From B8-G4 sp033720735 (GTDB lineage Bacteria > Bacteroidota > Bacteroidia > Chitinophagales > Saprospiraceae), in the NCBI GenBank assembly GCA_033720735.1, contig JAWWBX010000067.1:1-17360 (forward strand): DNA of 17,360 bases. The letters run 5' to 3'. Position 1 is the first letter of the stretch. Each line of letters opens with the position of its first letter. Below the pieces are notes generated by a model that saw nothing but the letters and a program-made list of their open reading frames with translations, searched no databases and had not been told where the DNA came from. The translations under genes and the position numbers were made by a program. Below are positions 7,586 to 15,483 of this stretch, piece after piece.

Positions 7586-8935
7586 CTACAACTGCCGGGC
7601 AAACGACGTGTGCTTGTAATACACCAGCCAATCAAACACATCATCCAGATCCAGATCCCGGTAATAGCGCGACGGCACCCCGTTGTAGATGGATCCGATC
7701 TGCAGGAATGACTGTGTCCCGCGGAAATAGTCATACCAGTCCGGCGTGAGGGCAAGGGCATCTAAATCGATCACAAACGCTGCCGGCGCGGCATGGTGCA
7801 ACAGGAAGTTGGCCGACGTTGGCCGCGGCAACTCATCAATGGTCTGAGTATTCAGGCCGTGGAAGCTGCCGGTGCGCTCGGTGACAGCGGTAAACTGTCC
7901 CTGAGAGAATCCAAAGGCGATCACTGCATAATCCTGCCCGAGTGACTGACCGAGGTGATAACCCATCGCACCTCCCAGCCCATACAATGCATTGCGTGCG
8001 ACGTGTGCATTGTGTGCCCATACGCAGATCTTTGCGGCCGGGCCCATCACCTCGAGGATCCACTCCGTGTTCTCAGCCATAAAGGCATCGCGCCAGTTGG
8101 TCGCCTGATCGCCCAGGACGACCGCTACCTTGACCTGCATGACCTGATGGACACTCCGCAGCAGATGCTTGTGCATTTCGAAGGTCAGGTAGTCGCTGGC
8201 GCCGATCAGCGCGTTGCGCCGGGCTTCCATGGCTACCGACAGAACCTCGAGGCTGTCCTGCCAGGCAGCGTGCTGGTCTGATGTGGTATTGACAAAGCCT
8301 TGCTGATCCTCAGCCGTGATCGCCCAGACCACTTCCTTGACCCGGTCAGCCAGGATGGGATCTACCGGCCGCAGGTAGGCCTCAAGGAGAAAATGTTGGT
8401 ACGTCAGGTATTGGCAGTCCACTCCGAAATACCGCAGGGGTGCTTCCTCCGGGATGTTCACGTTGTAATCGTACATCCAGGCCAGCAGGTCATGCACCTC
8501 TTCTGTGCGCCAGGTCCAGAAATGCATGCGTGTCTCCATGAGATTGCGCAGCTCACCCGAGCCGGTCTGCAGGTATTGATCCAGATAGATCGATTCAGCG
8601 AAGTCGGCTTCGAATGCGAAGGCTGCAAATCCATGTTGCTCGACCAGATATCGAAAGATGCGGTCTTTCATCTGGAAGAATTCACGCGTACCATGCGTCG
8701 CCTCGCCCAGGGCGACAACCCGCTTTTCGGCAACAGCATCCAGCCACTTCAGATCGGTGTCCGGCGTGGCGAGAGGCACACTGTCCGTTGGCCACAGTGT
8801 GGTGTCGAGCGCAGCGACCATGGCGGCCTGTGGTGCTGTAAGCGTGGGCACGCCAGGAGGTGCCATGTCAAGCTCTTCCTTACAGGCGGAAACAATCGCC
8901 AGGAGGGCCAGGAGGAAAAAAAGTCGTGGTTGCAT
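7586..8935 (-). CDS. Erythromycin esterase family lipoprotein
   Basis: A 449-residue member of the erythromycin esterase (EreA/EreB-like) superfamily, metal-independent hydrolases using a catalytic histidine. Family motifs are clear: GEATHGTREFFQMKDRIFR at 77-95 (with E78 and H81), FEADFAESIYLDQY near 108-121, NWRDAFMAENTEWIL near 280-293 and VWAHNAHVARN near 306-315. The N-terminus is a lipoprotein signal with lipobox AIVSAC (Cys18), so it is exported and membrane-anchored, unlike the cytoplasmic resistance enzymes. Known Ere enzymes open the macrolide lactone ring; most family members have no known substrate, so macrolide resistance should not be assumed. The gene precedes the palindromic repeats and is divergent from the coiled-coil protein at 9054. 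Start 8935 is supported by the signal peptide directly after it. Confidence 0.9.
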   Translation of the reverse strand: MQPRLFFLLALLAIVSACKEELDMAPPGVPTLTAPQAAMVAALDTTLWPTDSVPLATPDTDLKWLDAVAEKRVVALGEATHGTREFFQMKDRIFRYLVEQHGFAAFAFEADFAESIYLDQYLQTGSGELRNLMETRMHFWTWRTEEVHDLLAWMYDYNVNIPEEAPLRYFGVDCQYLTYQHFLLEAYLRPVDPILADRVKEVVWAITAEDQQGFVNTTSDQHAAWQDSLEVLSVAMEARRNALIGASDYLTFEMHKHLLRSVHQVMQVKVAVVLGDQATNWRDAFMAENTEWILEVMGPAAKICVWAHNAHVARNALYGLGGAMGYHLGQSLGQDYAVIAFGFSQGQFTAVTERTGSFHGLNTQTIDELPRPTSANFLLHHAAPAAFVIDLDALALTPDWYDYFRGTQSFLQIGSIYNGVPSRYYRDLDLDDVFDWLVYYKHTSFARQL

Positions 8936-8946
8936 GACAGTGATTA

Positions 8947-8976
8947 CTAAAATACGTGGATTGCCATGTAATCAAA
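8947..8976 (-). promoter_or_regulatory. Candidate Bacteroidota-type promoter for the esterase gene
   Basis: On the - strand, TTTG (8973-8976) is followed after 18 nt by TATTTTAG (8947-8954). This is one mismatch from the Bacteroidota -7 consensus TAnnTTTG, at nearly the standard spacing from the -33 element. It lies 11 nt upstream of the start codon, which would give a very short leader. Confidence 0.4.
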
Positions 8977-9053
8977 CGATCGATCGGGGTGATGAGCGGC
9001 CTGGATCGCCGATTTCGCCAGCCGAACATTTGTATCTTAACAGAGATATTGCT

Positions 9054-10673
9054 ATGCCACCCAATCTCTTCGACAAGCTGCTCGATGCACTTGGCCTGTT
9101 GCCCTATGGCCCGGTATTGGACATCGCGGCCATGCGTGTGCTCTGGAGGAGAATTGAGCAGTTGGGCGTGTCCATGGATCTGCAAGCAGTGCAAGCGCAT
9201 GGCATCCATGCCGACCTCGAGCAGGTCCGCGCCCGCACGCATACCCTGATGGCCAAACGCGATCAGCACGAATACGCCTTGCGCGCCCTGCGATCTCAGT
9301 CCGCAAAAACACATCTGGCCAGCGAACAGGATCGTCTGCAACAAGAGATTGCTACGGTTGAACGGCAACTGCAGCAGGTGCGGGACGACCTGGCGCCCAT
9401 TGCGGATCAGGTACGACTGGCAGAGCATGCCATGGAGCAACAAGCCGCACGTCAGCAGCAAATGGAGGATCTCAAAGCAGAGATCCTGAACGACCTCCAT
9501 GACGTCTGTCTTCCGCTGGCCTTGTTCAGTTGTGTGGCACACTCGCTGGGCATCGACCTTGAGGTCCGCAAAGAAGTGCCAGAGCGGACGGCGCTCACGG
9601 TGACCGGCGAGTTTGCGCGGTACGACGGCAGCGCACAGGGAGCACAAACGGTGTTGCTGTGCCGTGATCACCGGCCAGTTGCATGGACGACTACGACCGG
9701 TACGGGGAGTTTTCGATTTGAAAAGCTCGTTCCTGGGGAATACACGGCGCTGGTCCTGGAGGATACCCTCCTCGCCAGGCGTTTCTCACTGGAAGATGAG
9801 AGCCATCATCTGCAAATCGGTGCAGTGCAGTGTGTGCCGCACCTGGTCAGGGTTCGAACGGAAAGCGGGGATCCCCTACCCGGGGTCACCGTGGTGCTCT
9901 GTGGTTTTAATATGGAGCGGGTCGAGACCATTGCAATGGGCGAGACAGAAACTTCCGGGAGCGTATCGTTGCCCCGCCGCAAGGGATTGAACACGGCGCT
10001 CCTCGTGTACCGAGCATCTCGCGACAGTGTGTCACTCATCCACACGGATCTGATGCCCGCCGACAGCAAACCCTATTCAAATCTCCGGCTGGCTTCGTTG
10101 CCATTGCGTGCGATCACGTACCATGCCAAGACCGGCGAGACGATCCCGGGTGTGATGGTATCGGGGATCGCGCTCGATGGCGATCTCATCGCCGGTGCCT
10201 TTGGCCGGGTCAGGGGATTCCGGGCACGTGCCGACGCCGCGGGCGCTGTGGATCTCCACGGACCGGGCCCCGGTCGCTATCTGATCAATATCACGGCACC
10301 GCATTGCAAACCGGTCACCACCGAGATCGTGGTGGCAGAAGACCGTTCAGTGCACGTTGGTACGTTCAAGATCAAACCCCTCAAGGAAACAGGATCGCTG
10401 ATCGGCTGTATCCGGGACCCGTCGGGCCGGCCCTGCGGGGGGTACGTGGCGTTGGTCCGCAGCAACGGGCGGCCGACCGGCCTGCGCACTTTTGCCGACC
10501 GCTTCGGCAACTTCGCCTTCGAAGGGCTCGCCCCTGGCGAATACATCATTGAAGTACAGGGGGACCGGCCAGCGGAATTGGGCCGGCGGAAGATCACCAC
10601 GCATCCCAACAAGCGCATGGAGGCGATTATTACCCTTCGCCACAGCCTGGATTTTGAAGTACCCGAATCGTGA
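9054..10673 (+). CDS. Coiled-coil protein with repeated carboxypeptidase-regulatory-like domains
   Basis: A 539-residue protein I cannot assign to a named family. Residues about 50-145 are rich in E, Q, R and A with heptad character (QDRLQQEIATVERQLQQVRDDL) and predict a long coiled coil. From about 180 to 535 there are four beta-sandwich modules like carboxypeptidase-regulatory or SdrD-B domains: 180-237 (GSFRFEKLVPGEYTALV), 262-308 (SGDPLPGVTVVL), 350-416 (TGETIPGVMVS, GPGRYLINI) and 447-503 (GNFAFEGLAPGEYIIEV). No signal peptide or clear transmembrane segment is visible, odd for modules usually found outside the cell. The frame is open back to 8658, but that part overlaps the divergent esterase; ATG 9054 gives a sensible N-terminus (MPPNLFDKLLDAL). 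A structural or scaffolding role is only a guess. Confidence 0.8.
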   Translation: MPPNLFDKLLDALGLLPYGPVLDIAAMRVLWRRIEQLGVSMDLQAVQAHGIHADLEQVRARTHTLMAKRDQHEYALRALRSQSAKTHLASEQDRLQQEIATVERQLQQVRDDLAPIADQVRLAEHAMEQQAARQQQMEDLKAEILNDLHDVCLPLALFSCVAHSLGIDLEVRKEVPERTALTVTGEFARYDGSAQGAQTVLLCRDHRPVAWTTTTGTGSFRFEKLVPGEYTALVLEDTLLARRFSLEDESHHLQIGAVQCVPHLVRVRTESGDPLPGVTVVLCGFNMERVETIAMGETETSGSVSLPRRKGLNTALLVYRASRDSVSLIHTDLMPADSKPYSNLRLASLPLRAITYHAKTGETIPGVMVSGIALDGDLIAGAFGRVRGFRARADAAGAVDLHGPGPGRYLINITAPHCKPVTTEIVVAEDRSVHVGTFKIKPLKETGSLIGCIRDPSGRPCGGYVALVRSNGRPTGLRTFADRFGNFAFEGLAPGEYIIEVQGDRPAELGRRKITTHPNKRMEAIITLRHSLDFEVPES

Positions 10674-10741
10674 TTTTGTGTTCCGTGCCATAAGTGATAA
10701 ATTCATGGCGCCCCCCGGAAAAAAGAACAGGAAACGCATCC

Positions 10742-10770
10742 TTGACACCCTGAAGTAAGGACCTGTTTTG
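10742..10770 (+). promoter_or_regulatory. Weak candidate promoter for the secreted protease
   Basis: TTG (10742-10744) is followed after 18 nt by CTGTTTTG (10763-10770). This keeps the TTTG half of the Bacteroidota -7 element but lacks its leading TA. The start codon lies 32 nt downstream, a realistic leader length. The rest of the 129-bp gap is unremarkable. Confidence 0.22.
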
Positions 10771-10802
10771 AATTAACAATTTGTACAAAAACGTATAGCA
10801 CT

Positions 10803-13800
10803 ATGAGACTACTGTTCACTTCCTTTCTTGCCCTACTGTGCGTATCGCTGGTCGCACAATCGCGGATCAGCCAGAGAGTACAGGCTGAGCGCACATTTTA
10901 TGAAACTGCCACTCCACAACAACCGTTCACGCTGATCTCGGCGATGGACGAGCGTGATGCCGGAGTGGATGACGTCGTGGGCAATGCCCGTTTTATCCGT
11001 CTGGATTACCAGATGGTCGGCCAGTTGCGGACCGCGTCACCGGAGTTGCTGGCACTTCAATTGCCGCTCTCTGAGGACCGGGTCATTCAACTCAACCTGT
11101 ACCGTACCCAGGTACTCGCCGAAGGTGCTATCGTCCGTGAAAGCGCCAACCCCGGCGTAGTGATGGACTACGAGCCTGTCCTGCATTATCGCGGTCAGGT
11201 CGATGGGGATCCTTCATCGGTGGTAGCGATCAGCTTCCTGCCCAATGAGGTGATGGGGATGATCGGCACTGATGCGGGCAACCTTGTCCTTGGAAAGATG
11301 GAGGGAGTGAAAGGAGACTTGCACATCCTCTACAACGATGCCAATCTGAAAGTGACGCCCGATTTTGCTTGTGAGACTCCGGACGATGGACGTGGGTACA
11401 CCCCGGAAGAATTGTCCAATCAGTTCATGCAACGGGATGTCGGCGACTGCGTCAAGCAGTATATCGAGATCGATGACGATATCGTTACGCAGAAAGGCGG
11501 CGCCACCAATGCCGTCAACTACATCGAAGGCTTGTTTAACGAGTCGTTCACTCTATTCGCCAATGATGGAATTACGATGGAAGCGTCGGAGATCTTTGCC
11601 TGGAGCACCCCAGCTCCCTACAGCGGCAACTCCTCCTCAGCAATGCTGAGTTCATTCCAGTCCAATACGGGTGCCTTCAACGGTGACCTGGCGCAACTCG
11701 TGTCCTACCAGGCGTCTGGCGGCATCGCTGCCGGATTTTCCGGCCTGTGCAACAGTAATCCCGACAACAGTAAATGCTTTAGCAGTATCAATTCCAGCTA
11801 CAACACCGTACCGACCTACTCATGGTCGGTCATGGTGGTCACCCACGAGATCGGCCACCTGCTCGGGTCGCGCCACACGCATGCATGCGTCTGGAATGGA
11901 AATAATACGGCGATCGACGGCTGCTACAATACGGAAGGCACGTGTTCGCAACCTCCGATCCCGCCGCAGGGTGGTACCATTATGAGCTATTGTCACCTCG
12001 AAAGTGTCGGGATCAATTTCAATGAAGGTTTCGGGCCGCAGCCAACGGCTGTGATCGTCAACAATATCGAAGCGCCGGGCAACTGCCTGGACGTGTGCAC
12101 TCCGCCACAGCCGGATGATGCCGGTATCTCGGTGATCATCGATCCCAATGGATCGTATTGCAGTACGACGATCACGCCTGTGGTGACCCTGCGCAACTAT
12201 GGTTCGAATGCACTGACCTCGGTCAACATCAACTACCAGGTCGACGGCGGAACGGTGAATTCAGAGTTCTGGACCGGCAATTTGGCTGCAGGGGCATCCA
12301 CCAACGTGACCCTTTCAAACATTACCGTTTCATCAGGTACCCACACCTTTGATGCCTATACCAGCAGTCCCAACGGCAATGCCGATCCCAACACAGCCAA
12401 TGACGATGCATCGTCATCATTCGCCTCCGGTACCAATGCCCTCACACTCACCATCGTGCTGGACAATTACCCGGAAGAAACCACCTGGGATGTGCGCGAC
12501 GGCTCCAACAATGTGATTGCCTCTGGAGGGCCATACGGTGCCTTCCCCGACGGGTCGACCGTGACGGAGAATATGTGTGTGCCCAATGGATGCTTTGACT
12601 TCACGATCTACGACTCGTTCGGTGATGGCATTTGTTGTGCTTACGGCTCGGGGTCTTATACACTGACAGAAGATGCCTCGGGTACCACATTGGCCAGCGG
12701 CGGATCATTTGGATCCTCTGAGACGACCAACTTCTGCGTGCCCGTCAACACCGATCCACTGGATGTCACGATCGTGAGCAGCTCAAACGTCTCGTGCGGA
12801 AGCACAAATGATGGATCGGCAACTGCGCAGGCTACCGGAGGGACTGGCAATTACAGCTATTCCTGGAGCAATGGTGAGCAAGGTGCCACCGCGACAAGCT
12901 TGTCGGGAGGAACGCACACTGTGACGGTCAATGACGGTGCGGGCACAGCAACCGCTTCTGTGACCATCAACGACCCCAATTCCACCTGGTACGCGGATGC
13001 AGACGGAGATGGCTACGGCGATCCGTCTGTCTCGCAACCCGCGTGCTCCCAGCCTTCCACAGACTACGTGGCGAACGCCGATGATTGCGACGACAGCAAC
13101 ACCAACGTGAACCCCGGTGCACCGGAGGTGTGCGATGGTATCGATAACAATTGTGACGGTAATGTTGACGAGGGCTTGCTCAGTCAGACCAGCTTCAGCC
13201 CCAATCCACTCACCCACAGCGGGAGCAATGCGTCAGCCTCCGTGGCGAATCTCGGCACAGGTGCCGCCGATGCGTCATTCACGGTGTCCAATCTCAACGC
13301 CAGGATCAACGGCAACCCCAACAGACGCTTTATTGACATCGTCAATATTGAGTATTTCGATGGGACCAATACAACCCAACTCGGGCCGTACAGCGGTCAG
13401 AACCAGAATAGCATCACGATCAATATTACGGGTCCGGTTGAGACCATCACGGTTTACCTGTCTGATGGCTACAACAACGGAAGCAACGGTCAGACAATCT
13501 CGGTCGACATGTCGCCAGTGGATCACTGCGGTGGTACGCCATGCACGGATAGTGACGGCGATGGCATCTGTGACAGCTCTGACAATTGTCCCAACGATCC
13601 GAATCCAGGCCAGGAAGATTGCGATAACGATGGGGCCGGAGATGCCTGCGAGGTAGATACCGACGGTGACGGCGTCCCGGACGATTGCGACAACTGTCCC
13701 ACGGTCCCCAATCCCGGTCAGGACCCAAGTGCTTGTCAGGGCTGCTCCAATCCGTCCCCAAGCAACTGGACGGATCCAGTGCTTTCCGGTACTGGAGCAC

Positions 13801-14378
13801 CTGCTGATAGCGAAGCTAAAAGTTGGACACCGGACCAGATCGACGTTACGTTTACGCTGGACAACATGGATGCCAAAACCAATGGCAATCCGAACAACCG
13901 GTATATCGAACGCGTGACCGTGACTTACAATGGCGGGAACGTACACGGCGTATACGATGGTGTCAACGGTGGCACGTCCTATACCGTGACCATCCCGGGT
14001 CCGGTCTCAGATGTCACCGCGACCCTTGAGGATGGCTACAGCGGGAGTTCAGGCTCGATCCAGCTTGAGGTGGATCTGGGCACGATCACCTCCTGCGACG
14101 CGCCTGCACTACCGGAGGCCACTGCGATCAGAACGGATGTGCAGATCTATCCGAATCCTGCGACGGGTGCGGCCTTTGTGGAGTTTGCGGAGATGCAGTC
14201 TGGAACTACGGTAACGGTGACCGACCTGCTGGGCCGGGTGATCGACGTCGTAAACGTTGAGAAAAGCCGCCTGGTGCGACTGGATCTGGCCGGCGCAGTG
14301 CCAAATCAGCTGTACCTGGTGACGGTAGAAATACCGGGCCAGGCACGTCAGACTTTCAAGTTGCTTACTATGGACTAA
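10803..14378 (+). CDS. Secreted multidomain zinc metalloprotease with T9SS C-terminal sorting domain
   Basis: A 1191-residue exported protease of reprolysin-like (M12B/metzincin) type. Order: Sec signal peptide (1-19, SLVAQ); propeptide-like region (20-210); catalytic domain (about 215-430) with zinc motif HEIGHLLGSRH at 348-358 (His348, 352, 358; Glu349) and Met-turn IMSYCH at 393-398; CARDB/Ig-like domain (437-545); a beta domain with DYPEE/DSFGDGICC-type motifs (546-648); one SprB-like repeat (652-723); MopE-like motif (729-791, ADADGDGYGD, GIDNNCDGNVDEG); thrombospondin type-3-like calcium repeats (916-973, DTDGDGVPDDCDNCP); and two copies of a related beta domain flanking them (about 797-909 and 988-1098). 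The last ~75 residues (IYPNP at 1115-1119, DLLGRV, final KLLTMD) are a type A Por/T9SS sorting domain, so the protein should be exported by T9SS and held on the surface or released. Its natural substrate is unknown. Confidence 0.92.
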   Translation: MRLLFTSFLALLCVSLVAQSRISQRVQAERTFYETATPQQPFTLISAMDERDAGVDDVVGNARFIRLDYQMVGQLRTASPELLALQLPLSEDRVIQLNLYRTQVLAEGAIVRESANPGVVMDYEPVLHYRGQVDGDPSSVVAISFLPNEVMGMIGTDAGNLVLGKMEGVKGDLHILYNDANLKVTPDFACETPDDGRGYTPEELSNQFMQRDVGDCVKQYIEIDDDIVTQKGGATNAVNYIEGLFNESFTLFANDGITMEASEIFAWSTPAPYSGNSSSAMLSSFQSNTGAFNGDLAQLVSYQASGGIAAGFSGLCNSNPDNSKCFSSINSSYNTVPTYSWSVMVVTHEIGHLLGSRHTHACVWNGNNTAIDGCYNTEGTCSQPPIPPQGGTIMSYCHLESVGINFNEGFGPQPTAVIVNNIEAPGNCLDVCTPPQPDDAGISVIIDPNGSYCSTTITPVVTLRNYGSNALTSVNINYQVDGGTVNSEFWTGNLAAGASTNVTLSNITVSSGTHTFDAYTSSPNGNADPNTANDDASSSFASGTNALTLTIVLDNYPEETTWDVRDGSNNVIASGGPYGAFPDGSTVTENMCVPNGCFDFTIYDSFGDGICCAYGSGSYTLTEDASGTTLASGGSFGSSETTNFCVPVNTDPLDVTIVSSSNVSCGSTNDGSATAQATGGTGNYSYSWSNGEQGATATSLSGGTHTVTVNDGAGTATASVTINDPNSTWYADADGDGYGDPSVSQPACSQPSTDYVANADDCDDSNTNVNPGAPEVCDGIDNNCDGNVDEGLLSQTSFSPNPLTHSGSNASASVANLGTGAADASFTVSNLNARINGNPNRRFIDIVNIEYFDGTNTTQLGPYSGQNQNSITINITGPVETITVYLSDGYNNGSNGQTISVDMSPVDHCGGTPCTDSDGDGICDSSDNCPNDPNPGQEDCDNDGAGDACEVDTDGDGVPDDCDNCPTVPNPGQDPSACQGCSNPSPSNWTDPVLSGTGAPADSEAKSWTPDQIDVTFTLDNMDAKTNGNPNNRYIERVTVTYNGGNVHGVYDGVNGGTSYTVTIPGPVSDVTATLEDGYSGSSGSIQLEVDLGTITSCDAPALPEATAIRTDVQIYPNPATGAAFVEFAEMQSGTTVTVTDLLGRVIDVVNVEKSRLVRLDLAGAVPNQLYLVTVEIPGQARQTFKLLTMD
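13275..14078 (+). repeat. Intragenic duplicated domain in the metalloprotease (copies at 13275-13511 and 13848-14078)
   Basis: Two ~78-residue segments of the protease are clearly paralogous (residues 825-903 and 1016-1092). They share FT[VL].N[LM].A..NGNPN.R[FY]I[DE].V...Y, then Y.G.N, then GPV..[IV]T..L.DGY..GS.G, then VD. At nucleotide level they have diverged, so the duplication is old. They sit either side of the thrombospondin-3-like calcium repeats. Confidence 0.8.
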
Positions 14379-14400
14379 GGAATAATTGGTCATTCATAAG

Positions 14401-14440
14401 AAACAGGCCCGTGCGTTTTGTCCGGGCCTGTTTTCGTTTG
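14401..14440 (+). terminator. Rho-independent terminator after the metalloprotease
   Basis: A perfect 11-bp stem, AAACAGGCCCG (14401-14411) with CGGGCCTGTTT (14423-14433), encloses an 11-nt loop and is followed by T-rich TTCGTTT. It begins 22 nt after the protease stop, so it is well placed to end that transcript. The near-symmetric A and T flanks mean it could also act on the opposite strand, ending the gene at 14497. Confidence 0.9.
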
Positions 14441-14496
14441 AATGGCTTCGTCTTTACGCCAGAAGTTGGGCGCAGGCTCACCTGCCCTCATGCTGA

Positions 14497-14808
14497 TCAC
14501 AAATCAGTCGGAGTGTTGCCTGCCGGGGCAGGTTTGATGAGTTCGGCACGTGCGGCTGTAAACACCCGTTTGATCTTGTCCTTGGTATACATCCATTCGT
14601 GGTGCGGTGCACGACTGTAGTACGCCAGCAGGTCCTCCAGTTTTTTGCGATGTAATTTCAATCGATTGATCTTCTCTGTGACGAGCGTATCGCGTTGGCC
14701 ATCTTCGATCATTTGGTACTGGGCAAGGTTGGCAATACTTTTATTGATGGCATCAAGAAGCGCTGTGTATTCCTGCACAAAGCTTTCCTGAGATGTGATA
14801 CGTTTCAT
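14497..14808 (-). CDS. Small helical hypothetical protein (103 aa)
   Basis: Unrecognised. The 103-residue product is charged and predicted mostly helical (VQEYTALLDAINKSIANLAQYQ, EKINRLKLHRKKLEDLLAYY), without signal peptide or membrane segment, so it is probably cytoplasmic. The central KLHRKKLEDLLAYYSRAPHHEW segment is basic. The composition looks coding: no low-complexity tract, regular heptad-like leucines and a sensible end. It lies on the opposite strand to both neighbours and its 3' end is close to the bidirectional-looking terminator at 14401. It may be transcribed divergently from hsp20, with a 35-residue ORF ahead of it. No function is proposed. Confidence 0.55.
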   Translation of the reverse strand: MKRITSQESFVQEYTALLDAINKSIANLAQYQMIEDGQRDTLVTEKINRLKLHRKKLEDLLAYYSRAPHHEWMYTKDKIKRVFTAARAELIKPAPAGNTPTDL

Positions 14809-14818
14809 GTTCGATGAT

Positions 14819-14926
14819 TTATTGTTTAAACAGTGAACGGGTTGCTGAAATGATTGTGGTGTTTATGCTGTCTATGATGAGTGCATCCTGCACCAGGTTG
14901 CGGTTGTGATAGATTGTGCCTGTCAT
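14819..14926 (-). CDS. Possible 35-residue small protein or leader peptide
   Basis: A short - strand frame (MTGTIYHNRNLVQDALIIDS... ending LFKQ) lies 10 nt upstream of the 103-residue gene and could be co-transcribed with it. AGGACA lies just upstream of its ATG at ribosome-site spacing. The product is amphipathic, with an isoleucine-rich centre (ALIIDSINTTIIS). At this length chance is a real alternative, and conservation would be needed to accept it. Confidence 0.3.
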   Translation of the reverse strand: MTGTIYHNRNLVQDALIIDSINTTIISATRSLFKQ

Positions 14927-14938
14927 AGTTTGTCCTAT

Positions 14939-14956
14939 TTAAATTGAACAATTTAA
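14939..14956. promoter_or_regulatory. Perfect 18-bp inverted repeat in the divergent, AT-rich hsp20 upstream region
   Basis: TTAAATTG (14939-14946) and CAATTTAA (14949-14956) are exact reverse complements separated by AA. The site lies in the AT-rich divergent space, about 82 nt upstream of hsp20 and 12 nt upstream of the - strand 35-residue ORF. This is a plausible operator for a dimeric regulator of one or both directions. No CIRCE element (TTAGCACTC type) is present. Confidence 0.4.
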
Positions 14957-15038
14957 TATATATTTTGTTTAATATTTGAAATGATGACCGCATAAACGAC
15001 CAAATAACATTTTTTAACCCAAAATTCTGAAATTTAAT

Positions 15039-15470
15039 ATGAGATGGTTTGGACAAGCGCCAGCCTCTATGCATGATCGCTCAGTTGATCAATTCTTTAA
15101 TCGCAAATACCGGCAGATGCTGGACATGGACAATGATTTTCAGCCGGCGCTGAATGCGCGGGAAGATGACAAGGAATATACGATAGAGCTGGCAATGCCG
15201 GGTCTTGACAAGAAAGACGTGGACGTTTACGTGCACAACGGTGTACTGACTGTCATGTGTGATACGCAGCAGCGTAGAAAACACGATGACGACGGCTACG
15301 TGCGACGTGAATTCAATTACACGACTGCTCAACGCAGCTTTTCACTTCCGAATGATGTACAAGAAGACAAGATTGTCGCAGATTACGATCGCGGTATTCT
15401 GCGCATTTCGTTGCCTCGCGCCGAACGGAATGACCTTGCGGAGAGCATTTCAAGAATAGATATTCGCTAA
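15039..15470 (+). CDS. Hsp20/alpha-crystallin family small heat shock protein
   Basis: A 143-residue ATP-independent holdase chaperone that binds unfolding proteins and keeps them soluble. The alpha-crystallin domain spans about 35-127: PALNAREDDKEYTIELAMPGLDKKDVDV, the VHNGVLTV strand at 65-72, and GILRISLP at 119-126, the family's conserved G-x-L motif. The C-terminal tail has an IDI tripeptide (140-142), the I-x-I motif that docks into a neighbouring subunit during oligomer assembly. The N-terminal arm is short (MRWFGQAPASMHDRSVDQFFN). The start at 15039 has no Shine-Dalgarno but is preceded by A/T-rich sequence, as usual in Bacteroidota. The long AT-rich upstream region with an inverted repeat suggests regulated expression, probably stress-induced. 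Confidence 0.93.
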   Translation: MRWFGQAPASMHDRSVDQFFNRKYRQMLDMDNDFQPALNAREDDKEYTIELAMPGLDKKDVDVYVHNGVLTVMCDTQQRRKHDDDGYVRREFNYTTAQRSFSLPNDVQEDKIVADYDRGILRISLPRAERNDLAESISRIDIR

Positions 15471-15483
15471 CGACCCGAAATGC

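Noticed and set aside
8300..8950. A 216-codon + strand open frame opposite the esterase
   Set aside because: It overlaps the esterase motifs GEATHGT and FEADFAES in the real frame and shows no family of its own.
8658..9053. N-terminal extension of the coiled-coil protein by 132 codons
   Set aside because: The added residues are antisense to the 5' end of the esterase and read like shadow sequence; ATG 9054 gives a natural start.
12987..13175. MopE-like motif as evidence for copper-binding methane oxidation
   Set aside because: This short Asp/Cys-rich motif is common in secreted Bacteroidota proteins and does not imply the methanotroph copper protein.
14826..15074. An 82-codon - strand frame across the hsp20 promoter region
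   Set aside because: It overlaps the start of hsp20 and the AT-rich intergenic space, with low-complexity Asn/His-rich sequence typical of a non-coding frame.
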